DNA from: Pseudomonas asiatica | GTDB taxonomy: Bacteria; Pseudomonadota; Gammaproteobacteria; Pseudomonadales; Pseudomonadaceae | Length of the DNA: 64,000 nucleotides | Direction of reading: 5' to 3' | NCBI RefSeq assembly: GCF_009932335.1 | Contig: NZ_BLJF01000001.1 | Location: 1,550,001-1,614,000 of the forward strand | Shown here: positions 26,145 through 34,158 of the stretch, piece after piece | Layout: the number at the start of each line of letters is the position of its first letter | How positions within the stretch are numbered: the first letter of the stretch is position 1 | Program-made: the position numbers and the translations under genes | The notes under the pieces: generated by a model | Database searches by the model: none | Seen by the model: the letters and a program-made list of their open reading frames with translations, nothing else | What the model was told of the DNA's origin: nothing

Positions 26145-26972
26145 ATGGATTCCGATAAACGAAATGAGCAGGCCAAGGAAGTAGGTGTCAGTGCAGTGTC
26201 GCGTTTGTTCGCCGTGTTGCGTGCGCTGGGAGATTGCGGTGGCGAGGGCGAGAAGGTCAGCCAACTGGCGCTGCGGGTTGGCCTGGCGCAACCCACGACC
26301 CACCGCCTGCTGCGCAGCCTGATTGAAGAAGGCATGGTCGACCAGTGCGCGACCAGCAAGCGCTACCGGCTGAGCCTGGATTTTTTTGCCTTGGCGGCCA
26401 AGGCCGGGCAAGCCGGCAACCTGCGCGATGTGGTGCGCCCCAGCCTGCTGCGGCTGTCGGCCTCGCTGGGCGATTCGCTGTTCCTGCTGGCGCGCTCAGG
26501 GTTCGATGCGGTGTGCCTGGACCGCAGCGAAGGGCCATACCCGATTCGTACCTTCACCGGTGATATCGGCGGCCGTGTGGCCTTGGGGGTGGGGCAGGGC
26601 AGCCTGGCAATCTTGGCCTTCCTGCCGGAGGAGGAGCGCGACGAGGTGATCCGCTACAACCTGCCGCGGCTGAAGGATTTCCACCATTACGACGAAGTCA
26701 TGCTGCGCGCCGAAATCGACAATGTGCGCAGCCTCGGCTATGCCGGGCGCAATACTGGAGTACTCGATGGCATGGCCGGCCTGGCGGTGCCGATCCTCGA
26801 TCGTAACGGCCATGCGGTGGCGGCCCTGAGCGTGGCGACCATCAGCGACCGCCTGGGGCCCAACCGCATGCCGACCGTGGTAGCGCTGCTCAAGCGCGAG
26901 GCGGCGGCGATTGGCGAGCGGGTCAACCCGTTCGACCCGGTGCTGCGCCGGCCTTCGCATGTGTTTGGTTGA
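26145..26972 (+). CDS. IclR-family transcriptional regulator 3
   Basis: A 275-residue regulator with winged HTH about 15-80 (KVSQLALRVGLAQPTTHRLLRSL) and an IclR effector domain with GRVALGVGQGSLAILAFLPEEE. It is divergent from the importer/dehydrogenase operon and most likely controls it. An imperfect inverted repeat (GAAATTATTCC ... GGAATTTTC, about 26100-26128) just upstream may be its operator. The ATG at 26145 has only a weak ribosome-binding site. Confidence 0.88.
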   Translation: MDSDKRNEQAKEVGVSAVSRLFAVLRALGDCGGEGEKVSQLALRVGLAQPTTHRLLRSLIEEGMVDQCATSKRYRLSLDFFALAAKAGQAGNLRDVVRPSLLRLSASLGDSLFLLARSGFDAVCLDRSEGPYPIRTFTGDIGGRVALGVGQGSLAILAFLPEEERDEVIRYNLPRLKDFHHYDEVMLRAEIDNVRSLGYAGRNTGVLDGMAGLAVPILDRNGHAVAALSVATISDRLGPNRMPTVVALLKREAAAIGERVNPFDPVLRRPSHVFG

Positions 26973-27016
26973 GCTGCAGGCCCGGAGAACTCAGTACGCA
27001 AGCGGTCCGCGTACCG

Positions 27017-27162
27017 TGTGGGAGCGGGCGTGCCCGCGAAGAATCCAACGCGGGGCCTGGCACCGGCTCCGCCGGTGTTCGCGGGCGCGCCCGCTCCCAC
27101 AGAGCCCCGCTAAATCAATGAGTTATGTGTTGTTCTATGAGGGCGGGCGTGCCCGCGAAAGC
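27017..27162. repeat. REP cluster after the IclR-3 gene
   Basis: Two inverted units (27017-27102) and a third (27143-27162), preceded by the block CGCAAGCGGTCCGCGTACC, which recurs at 46217. Confidence 0.8.
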
Positions 27163-27200
27163 GGGCGACGCGGTACCTGATCCCACCTCCCACCTCCTGC

Positions 27201-29054
27201 CTACTCCATCGCCTCGGCCACACCCTGGTCCTCACCCAGGAACCCGCCACTCTGGTGCTGCCACAACCGCGCATAAGTACCATTCTCCGCCAGCAGTTGC
27301 GCATGGGTGCCTTGCTCGATGATGCGCCCTTCATCCATCACGATCAGCCGGTCCATGGCGGCAATCGTCGACAACCGGTGCGCGATGGCGATGACGGTCT
27401 TGCCTTGCATCATTTCATCCAGGCTCTCCTGAATGGCCACTTCCACTTCCGAGTCCAGCGCACTGGTGGCTTCGTCCAGCAGCAGGATCGGCGCGTTCTT
27501 AAGCATCACCCGGGCAATAGCGATGCGCTGGCGCTGGCCACCTGACAGCTTGATGCCGCGCTCTCCCACCAAGGTGTCGTAACCCGTGTTGCCCTGGCGG
27601 TCGCTGAGCTGGCTGATGAAACCATCGGCCTGGGCATTGGCCGCAGCGGCGCGGATCTGCGCTTCGGTGGCATCGGGGCGGCCATAGGCAATGTTGTCGC
27701 GAATCGAGCGGTGCAGCAGCGAGGTGTCCTGGGTGACCATGCCGATCGCCGCGCGCAGGCTGTCCTGAGTGACCTTGGCCACGTTCTGCCCGTCGATACG
27801 GATTTCCCCTCTGTCCACGTCGTAGAAGCGCAGCAGCAGGTTGATCAAGGTGGATTTGCCGGCGCCGGAGCGGCCGACCAGGCCGACTTTTTCGCCCGGG
27901 CGAATGTGCAGGCTCAGGTCGTCGAGCACCTGACGCTCGCCGTTGTAGTTGAAGCCCACCTTGTCGAAACTCACCGCGCCACCCGTGGTTACCAGCTCGG
28001 CAGCGCCCGGCGCATCCTTTACCTTGGGGCCGCGGGTGAGGGTGGCCATGCCGTCCTGCACGGTGCCGATGTTTTCGAACAGCGAGGTTATCTCCCACAT
28101 GATCCAGTGCGACATGCCGTTGATACGCAAGGCCATGGCGGTGATCGCCGCCACCGCCCCGGTACCGACCTGGCCCTGGTGCCACAGCCACAGCGCATAG
28201 CCACCGGCAGCGATGATCAAGCCCACCACCAGCGCCTGGTTGACGATTTCGAACTGGCTGACCAGACGCATCTGGCGAAAGCCGGTCTGCTTGAAATCCT
28301 CCATGGCCGCGCGCGCGAAGTGCGCTTCGCGGTTGGCGTGCGAGAACAGCTTCACCGTGGTGATGTTGGTGTAGGCGTCGGACACCCGCCCGGTCATCGA
28401 CGATCGCGCATTGGCCTGCTCCTGGCCGACCTTGCCCAGGCGTGGCACGAAATACAGCATGGCCAGGCCGAACAGTACGACCCAGGCAATGAATGGCAGC
28501 ATGAGTTTCAGGGCAAAGCCACCGGCCAAGGCAATGATCGCGATGAAGTACACCCCGATCCCGGGCAGGATCTCGATGATGGTGAACAACACATCGCGCA
28601 CCGCCAGTGCCGTCTGCATCACCTTGGTGGTGACCCGACCAGAAAACTCGTCAGAAAAGAACGACAGGCTCTGGCGTAGCATCAGCCGGTGAAAGTCCCA
28701 GCGCAGCCGCAGCGGCAAATTGATCGCCAGCACCTGGTGCTGAACCATGGTGCGCAGCGCCACCAGCCCGATGCTGACCAGCAGGACGATGCCAATACCC
28801 CACAGCACCCGGGTTTCTTCGGGGCCGACGGCACCGCCGGCCTGCCAGGCCGAGAGCAGGTCCACGACCTGGCCGAGAAAGGCGAACAGCCAGGCTTCGT
28901 AGATCGATACCCCGGCACTGAGCAGCGCAAGCACCAGGATGTAGCCGCGTGCGCCCCGGGTGCAGGCCCACATGAAGCGCAACAGGCCAACCGGTGGCGG
29001 TGGTACCTCATCAGGTGGGAAGGGATCGAGCCAGCGCTCAAAGATGCGAAGCAT
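27201..29054 (-). CDS. ABC exporter half-transporter (fused TM and ATPase)
   Basis: A 617-residue protein. The N-terminal transmembrane domain (about 30-340, six helices) is followed by an ATPase domain with Walker A GRSGAGKST, signature LSGGQRQRIAIARVML, Walker B ILLLDEATSALD and H-loop IAIAHRLST. This is the MsbA/multidrug and lipid exporter class and should work as a homodimer. The start at 29054 has CCGGAGA. It is single, with REP sequence after its stop and a LysR gene convergent in orientation to nothing nearby. The substrate is unknown. Confidence 0.9.
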   Translation of the reverse strand: MLRIFERWLDPFPPDEVPPPPVGLLRFMWACTRGARGYILVLALLSAGVSIYEAWLFAFLGQVVDLLSAWQAGGAVGPEETRVLWGIGIVLLVSIGLVALRTMVQHQVLAINLPLRLRWDFHRLMLRQSLSFFSDEFSGRVTTKVMQTALAVRDVLFTIIEILPGIGVYFIAIIALAGGFALKLMLPFIAWVVLFGLAMLYFVPRLGKVGQEQANARSSMTGRVSDAYTNITTVKLFSHANREAHFARAAMEDFKQTGFRQMRLVSQFEIVNQALVVGLIIAAGGYALWLWHQGQVGTGAVAAITAMALRINGMSHWIMWEITSLFENIGTVQDGMATLTRGPKVKDAPGAAELVTTGGAVSFDKVGFNYNGERQVLDDLSLHIRPGEKVGLVGRSGAGKSTLINLLLRFYDVDRGEIRIDGQNVAKVTQDSLRAAIGMVTQDTSLLHRSIRDNIAYGRPDATEAQIRAAAANAQADGFISQLSDRQGNTGYDTLVGERGIKLSGGQRQRIAIARVMLKNAPILLLDEATSALDSEVEVAIQESLDEMMQGKTVIAIAHRLSTIAAMDRLIVMDEGRIIEQGTHAQLLAENGTYARLWQHQSGGFLGEDQGVAEAME

Positions 29055-29297
29055 GCTTGTCTCCGGAAAATCAATTCTTGCCTGCCGGTGACCATGACAC
29101 GCAGCGATATGTCCGCTGTCGCCATGGCAGGCTTGGGCTGCAATGCAGCCCCAGTCAAGCCGGCAACCTTAACTGACAGACACTGACCCAACGGTCGTTG
29201 TTAACAAAACTTTGCAAATTATTACATTTCTGTCTGATTTCATTTTGCCTTGGTGCTGTAGGGGTACCCGCGACGAGATCGGGCCTGCAGGGAACGG

Positions 29298-30215
29298 TCA
29301 GCGCCGTGCCGACAACTGCTGCGGTGCCAAAAAAGCATCATGGAAGTAATTGCGTACAGCCTGCATCGCCGGGCTGAACGCCCGTTCCCGGTGCCAGGCC
29401 AACCCGACGCTCATCGGTGTCACCGGGTCGCTGATGCTAACCGTCTCGATACGCTTGCCCTCCAGCGACCAAGGCCGGTGCACCAGGTCCGACAGGATCG
29501 CTACACCGCTGCCATTGGCAACCATGCTGCGCACGGCCTCCACCGAACTGGTCCGCACCCGCACTCTCGGCCGCTGCCCGGCCTGCTCCCAATAGCGCAT
29601 GGCGCTTTGCTCGGCCTCATCCACGGTCAGCAGGATGAACGGCTCGCAGGCCACATCGGCCAGGCTTACCGCCGAGCGCTCGCACAGCGGATGGTTGCCA
29701 GGCAGCCACAGGCGGCGTTCGGAGTTGAACAGGGTTTCCGAGACGATGTCCGGGTGGGTGAGGTTGGCGGTGAGTACCACTGCCATGTCGAAACGACCCT
29801 CCAGCAACCCTTGCTCGATGGCGCTGCGCTCCTGCTCGTACAGCTCCAAGGTCACATCCGGATGCCAGTGCTCCAGCCGCTGCAGGTGATGGGGCAGGAA
29901 GTAGCCGATCACCGTGTAGCTTGCCGCCAGGCGCAGCAGGCCACTGGCGCGCACGTCCGGCAGCGGGCTATTCAACGCATCGTCCACGCTACGCAGGATC
30001 ACGTAGGCGCGGTTGAGGAAGTGCCGGCCGGCCTCGGTCAGGCTCATGCCCTGCGCCGAGCGCTGGAACAGCAGCACGCCGAGCATCGCCTCCAGCTCCT
30101 TGATCGCCGTGGTCACTGCAGACTGGGAAATGTTCAGGTGGATTGCCGCCTGGGAAATCTGGCCGATCTCGGCGGTGGCGACGAAATAGCGGACCTGGCG
30201 CAGGGTCAGTGACAC
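29298..30215 (-). CDS. LysR-family transcriptional regulator
   Basis: A 305-residue LysR regulator with GTG start (codon 30213-30215). The N-terminal HTH is QISQAAIHLNISQSAVTTAIKELE, and a periplasmic-binding-type effector domain follows. It is divergent from the pxpABC-like operon, with 119 bp between. Two LTTR-type dyads, including TCTGAtttTCAGA (a T-N11-A site), lie in that gap. It very likely activates the pxp-like genes. Confidence 0.9.
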   Translation of the reverse strand: MSLTLRQVRYFVATAEIGQISQAAIHLNISQSAVTTAIKELEAMLGVLLFQRSAQGMSLTEAGRHFLNRAYVILRSVDDALNSPLPDVRASGLLRLAASYTVIGYFLPHHLQRLEHWHPDVTLELYEQERSAIEQGLLEGRFDMAVVLTANLTHPDIVSETLFNSERRLWLPGNHPLCERSAVSLADVACEPFILLTVDEAEQSAMRYWEQAGQRPRVRVRTSSVEAVRSMVANGSGVAILSDLVHRPWSLEGKRIETVSISDPVTPMSVGLAWHRERAFSPAMQAVRNYFHDAFLAPQQLSARR

Positions 30216-30231
30216 GATAGCTCCCGGGGTA

Positions 30232-30267
30232 TCTGATTTTCAGAAGACACCCTATCTGTTTATAGAT
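30232..30267. promoter_or_regulatory. LysR-type operator (two dyads)
   Basis: TCTGAtttTCAGA (30232-30244) is a perfect T-N11-A dyad. A second dyad ATCT...AGAT lies at 30254-30267, about 22 bp away. The pair lies between the LysR gene and pxpA, the usual layout for LysR activator binding. Confidence 0.55.
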
Positions 30268-30334
30268 CTTCCCAAGGGGGTGCGGAGAATCTAACGTGGC
30301 TTGCATGCAGTCACAAGCGCCAGGAGAGACAGTC

Positions 30335-31093
30335 ATGCAGGTGGTGGATTTCAACTCGGACATGGGTGAGGGCTTTGGCCCGTGGACGATTGGCGACGGC
30401 GTCGACAACGAGCTGATGGGCTACATCAGCACGGCCAACATCGCCACCGGCTTCCATGCTGGTGACCCCGGCACCATGCGCCGTACCGTCGAGCGGGCCA
30501 AGGCCCTGGGCGTCGCAGTGGGGGCGCACCCTGGGTTCCGTGACTTGGTCGGCTTCGGCCGCCGACACATCAATGCCCCGGCCCAGGAACTGGTCGACGA
30601 CATGCTCTACCAACTCGGCGCCCTGCGTGAAATTGCCCGCGCCCAGGGCGTGCGCCTGCAGCACATCAAGCCGCACGGTGCCCTGTACATGCATCTGGCA
30701 CGTGACGAAGAAGCTGCACGGCTGCTGGTGGAGAACCTGCGGGTGATCGAGCCGGAGCTGCTGCTGTACTGCATGCCGGGTTCGGTGATCTGCCGCATTG
30801 CCCAGGAACTTGGCCAGCCGGTCATTCGCGAGTTCTACGCCGACCGCGAGTACGACCTGAGCGGTTCGATCGTGTTCACCCGCAATGTGCGGGGCTACGA
30901 ACCTGGAGCGGTCGCTGAACGGGTGTTGCGGGCTTGTCAGCAAGGCGTGGTGCGCACGGTCGAGGGCCAGGACCTGGCCATCGAATTCGATTCCATCTGC
31001 CTGCACAGCGACACCCCGGGGGCGCTCGACCTGGTCGAGGCCACGCGCAAGGCGCTGGACGCTGCCGGTATCGTGGTGCGTGCGCCACGCTGA
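30335..31093 (+). CDS. pxpA: LamB/YcsF family protein, 5-oxoprolinase subunit A-like
   Basis: A 252-residue metal-dependent (beta/alpha) barrel. It contains [28 protein letters not shown] and [11 protein letters not shown], the signatures of the LamB/YcsF family. With subunits B and C it hydrolyses 5-oxoproline (pyroglutamate) to glutamate with ATP. AGGAGA lies before the ATG at 30335. It is the first gene of the operon. No adjacent biotin carboxylase or carrier genes are present, unlike some related clusters. Confidence 0.85.
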   Translation: MQVVDFNSDMGEGFGPWTIGDGVDNELMGYISTANIATGFHAGDPGTMRRTVERAKALGVAVGAHPGFRDLVGFGRRHINAPAQELVDDMLYQLGALREIARAQGVRLQHIKPHGALYMHLARDEEAARLLVENLRVIEPELLLYCMPGSVICRIAQELGQPVIREFYADREYDLSGSIVFTRNVRGYEPGAVAERVLRACQQGVVRTVEGQDLAIEFDSICLHSDTPGALDLVEATRKALDAAGIVVRAPR

Positions 31094-31183
31094 ATCCGTG
31101 GGGCATCCGGCAGGTATACGCCGGAGCCCGTGCAATTTGCTTTCGCCTGCCTTTCTGTAAAGACTCCAAGAAAAGGAACAGTC

Positions 31184-32071
31184 ATGGCCGAACCGCTCGC
31201 TACAACCCCTATCCGCTACAGCTTCGGCGCCGACGAGCACCTGTTTGCCGAAGTCAGCGAGAGCATGTCGCTGGAGGCCTTTTTCAAGGGCATGGCTGTC
31301 ACCCGCGCGGTGGAGCGGCTGGCCCTGGATGGCGTGCTGGATGTGTGCCTGGCCAACGCCTCGTTCCAGATTCGCTTCGACCCGGACCGTATCGCGCCGC
31401 AGGCACTGCTGGAGGCGGTGCGCGGTGCCGAAGCGCAGGCGGTGGCCGAGCGCTCGTTGCAGACACGGATCATCGAGATTCCAGTGCTGTACAACGACCC
31501 CTGGACCCATGAAACACTGATGCGTTTTCGTGACCGCCATCAGGACCCGGGCAGCACCGACCTGGAGTACGCCGCGCGGATCAACGGCCTGGCCGATGTC
31601 GAGGGGTTCATTGCCGCGCACAGCGGTGCGCCGTGGTTCGTGTCGATGGTCGGGTTCGTTGCCGGCCTGCCGTTCATGTTCCAGATGGTCGAGCGAGAGC
31701 GGCAACTGCAGGTGCCCAAGTACCTGCGCCCGCGTACTGACACCCCCAAGCTCACCCTTGGCCATGGCGGCTGTTTCGGCTGCATCTATTCAGTGCGCGG
31801 GGCAGGTGGCTACCAGATGTTCGGCGTCACTCCGGCGCCTATCTACGACCCGCAGCAGACGCTGAACTACCTGAAGGAGCACATGGTGTTCTTCCGCCCG
31901 GGAGACATCGTGCAGTTCAAACCCATTGACCGCCGCACCTACGACCAGGCGGTGGCGGATGTCGAAGAAGGCCGTTTCGACCTGCGCATTCGCCCGGTGG
32001 AATTCTCCCTGGACGCGTTCCTTGCCGACCCGGTCGGTTATCCACGGACTCTGCAGGAGGTGCTGGCATGA
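31184..32071 (+). CDS. pxpB: 5-oxoprolinase subunit B / KipI-like protein, divergent
   Basis: A 295-residue protein. Its position between pxpA and pxpC and its general fold pattern (IRYSFGADEHLFAEVSE, FVSMVGFVAGLPFM) match KipI/allophanate-hydrolase subunit 1. The usual GSVGIAGxQTGIYP segment is replaced by GGCFGCIYSVRGAGGYQM. The enzyme may thus belong to a divergent subgroup with a different substrate. AAAAGGAA precedes the ATG at 31184. The stop overlaps pxpC by 4 nt. Confidence 0.78.
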   Translation: MAEPLATTPIRYSFGADEHLFAEVSESMSLEAFFKGMAVTRAVERLALDGVLDVCLANASFQIRFDPDRIAPQALLEAVRGAEAQAVAERSLQTRIIEIPVLYNDPWTHETLMRFRDRHQDPGSTDLEYAARINGLADVEGFIAAHSGAPWFVSMVGFVAGLPFMFQMVERERQLQVPKYLRPRTDTPKLTLGHGGCFGCIYSVRGAGGYQMFGVTPAPIYDPQQTLNYLKEHMVFFRPGDIVQFKPIDRRTYDQAVADVEEGRFDLRIRPVEFSLDAFLADPVGYPRTLQEVLA

Positions 32072-33039
32072 TCAAGGTACTCAAACCCGGCTTGGCTACC
32101 TCGGTGCAGGACCTGGGCCGCGAAGGCTACTACCATCTGGGCATCCCGCCGTCCGGCGCCCTCGACCAGTACGCCCTGAGGGCGGCCAACCACCTGGTGG
32201 GCAACCCGTCCGACGCCGCCGGCCTTGAGTGTGCGCTGGTGGGGCCGGAGCTGGAGTTCCAGCGGGATGCCCTGGTGGCGGTTTGCGGTGCGCAGATGCC
32301 GGCCTTGCTCGATGGCCGTGAGCAACGCCCGGACACCGCGTTTGCCGTACGTGCCGGGCAGGTGTTGCGTTTCGGCTTCCCTACCGCAGGTGCCCGGGCC
32401 TACCTGGCGGTGGCCGGCGGTATCGATGTACCTGAGGTGCTCGGCAGCCGCTCCACCTATGCGTTGGGTGCATTGGGTGGCTTGCAAGGGCGCAAGCTGA
32501 TGGCGGGTGACCTGTTGCCGGTCGGCATGCCCAGCGGCAAGACCCGCGCCGGCGCGAGCCTGCCGATGGCCTTGCGCCAGGCCTTGGGCGGCGAGGTGGT
32601 GCTGCGGGTAGTGCCGGGGCTGTATTTTCACCGCCTGACCAAGGCTGCGGTGCAAAGCTTTTTCACCGAAGCCTGGACGGTCGGCTCCGAGGCCGACCGT
32701 ATCGGCTATCGCTACAAGGGCGGCAGTGCCTTGAGCTTCCAGCCACGGGAGCAGCCGTTCGGGGCCGGCTCGGACCCGTCGAACATCGTTGACAGCTGCT
32801 ACCCGATCGGCTCGATCCAGGTGCCCGCGGGGCTGGAGCCGATCATCCTGCACCGTGACGCGGTGTCGGGTGGCGGCTACGCCATGATCGGCACGGTGAT
32901 CAGCGCCGACCTGGATCTGATCGGGCAGATGCAGCCCAATCAGCAGGCGCGGTTCCTCGAGGTAAGCCTGGAGGAAGCCCTGGAAGCTCGGCGCTCGTAC
33001 AAGAAGAAGCTGGGTTTCCTGGCCAGATTGTTTGGCTGA
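32068..33039 (+). CDS. pxpC: 5-oxoprolinase subunit C / KipA-like, biotin-dependent carboxylase-type family
   Basis: A 323-residue protein with SVQDLGREGYYHLGIPPSGALDQYALRAANHLVGN, the classic KipA/allophanate-hydrolase subunit 2 segment (from residue 12), and GSRSTYALGALGGLQGRKL. It forms a complex with the B subunit. It starts with ATG overlapping the B stop by 4 nt (ATGA), so the two are made together. Half of a REP unit follows the stop. Confidence 0.85.
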   Translation: MIKVLKPGLATSVQDLGREGYYHLGIPPSGALDQYALRAANHLVGNPSDAAGLECALVGPELEFQRDALVAVCGAQMPALLDGREQRPDTAFAVRAGQVLRFGFPTAGARAYLAVAGGIDVPEVLGSRSTYALGALGGLQGRKLMAGDLLPVGMPSGKTRAGASLPMALRQALGGEVVLRVVPGLYFHRLTKAAVQSFFTEAWTVGSEADRIGYRYKGGSALSFQPREQPFGAGSDPSNIVDSCYPIGSIQVPAGLEPIILHRDAVSGGGYAMIGTVISADLDLIGQMQPNQQARFLEVSLEEALEARRSYKKKLGFLARLFG

Positions 33040-33087
33040 TTGATGTTTGCGGCGGTGCGCCACCCACACAAGGGCTGGCGCAGTCGT

Positions 33088-33132
33088 TGCAGGAGCGGCC
33101 TTGTGACGCGAAAGGGCCGCCGAGCGGCCCCG
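33088..33132. repeat. Single REP half-unit
   Basis: TGCAGGAGCGGCCTTGTGACG followed by GGGCCGCCGAGCGGCCC. It is the left arm only. Confidence 0.65.
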
Positions 33133-33271
33133 GAATTCCGGCATCACAGCGTCCAGACAAGCCAAAAGGAGAAAATTCCTACAGCGCTTTGGGACGCACC
33201 ACGCTCCTCGAAGAATTGATTCCCCGATAGTGTTCATGTCTTCAGCCTAACTGGAAGACAAGGACCTCTTC

Positions 33272-34144
33272 ATGCCCGGCCCATCTGCTGTTCATATTGG
33301 AAAACCCCAGGCCGCCAACGCTGCCCATGACGTAACCGAAAGCAGCCTGCATGCCATGCTCGATGTCCCGGAGGGCAGCGATTCACCTTATCCACCCGGC
33401 CAGGGCAGGCGCGCGGATCATGAGGGTTATCCGGCCGACCCGGACTTCCAGCTACGCGGCGGCTTCGCCAACCTGATGCTCGACGCGGCCAACCCGCTGT
33501 TCGGCCTGGTCATACGCCTGCGTACGCTGGATGACCTGCCCAACATCGAACATGTGCACAAGACCCTGCAGATTCAGGTCAGCACAATCCGCGAGGAAAT
33601 ACAGCAGCACGGTTATTCCTCTGTGCACCTCGAAGCCTATTCCTATGCCTTGTGCCTTTACCTGGACGAGGCCGTGATGAGTCGCCCCTGGGGGAACAAT
33701 TCGTGCTGGAGCCACGAACCGCTGCTCAGCATCTTCCATGGCGAAACCCAGGGTGGCGAGAAGATCTTCGTGTTGCTGGAGCGGTTGATGCAGTCTCCGG
33801 AGGAGTTCCAGGATGTGCTGGAGTTCCTGTACTTCTGCTTTTGCCTGGGCCTGAAGGGCAAGTACGCCCTGGACCCGAAGTGCGATGAAATCATCAACGC
33901 CCTGATTTCGCGGATGCACAAGGTCATTCGTGCACTGCGCGGCCCCACGCCGGAATTCCCGGGCGACCCCTATACCAACGTGGTCCATCGCCCCCACCGC
34001 ATGCGGCGTCGGGAATGGCCCTGGTGGAGCCCGTTGGTGATCTCCGCCATCGCCATGGTCTGCGCCTACTGCTACTACAGCTACCGCCTGAGCTTGATCA
34101 CCGCCGAGGTGCTGGAGTCGCTCAACGGCATTTTGCAGCAGTAG
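33272..34144 (+). CDS. tssL: Type VI secretion protein TssL (DotU family), isolated
   Basis: A 290-residue DotU-family protein anchored by one C-terminal TM helix (about 250-272; WWSPLVISAIAMVCAYCYYSY). The cytoplasmic domain contains the family hallmarks SYALCLYLDEAVMSRPWGNNSCW, LLSIFHGETQGGEKIF and FCLGLKGKYAL. In a T6SS it joins TssJ and TssM in the membrane complex. No other membrane-complex, baseplate or sheath gene is in this window, so it either complements a distant cluster or is the remnant of a lost one. vgrG starts 15 bp downstream. Confidence 0.88.
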   Translation: MPGPSAVHIGKPQAANAAHDVTESSLHAMLDVPEGSDSPYPPGQGRRADHEGYPADPDFQLRGGFANLMLDAANPLFGLVIRLRTLDDLPNIEHVHKTLQIQVSTIREEIQQHGYSSVHLEAYSYALCLYLDEAVMSRPWGNNSCWSHEPLLSIFHGETQGGEKIFVLLERLMQSPEEFQDVLEFLYFCFCLGLKGKYALDPKCDEIINALISRMHKVIRALRGPTPEFPGDPYTNVVHRPHRMRRREWPWWSPLVISAIAMVCAYCYYSYRLSLITAEVLESLNGILQQ

Positions 34145-34158
34145 CAAAGGGGATCCGC

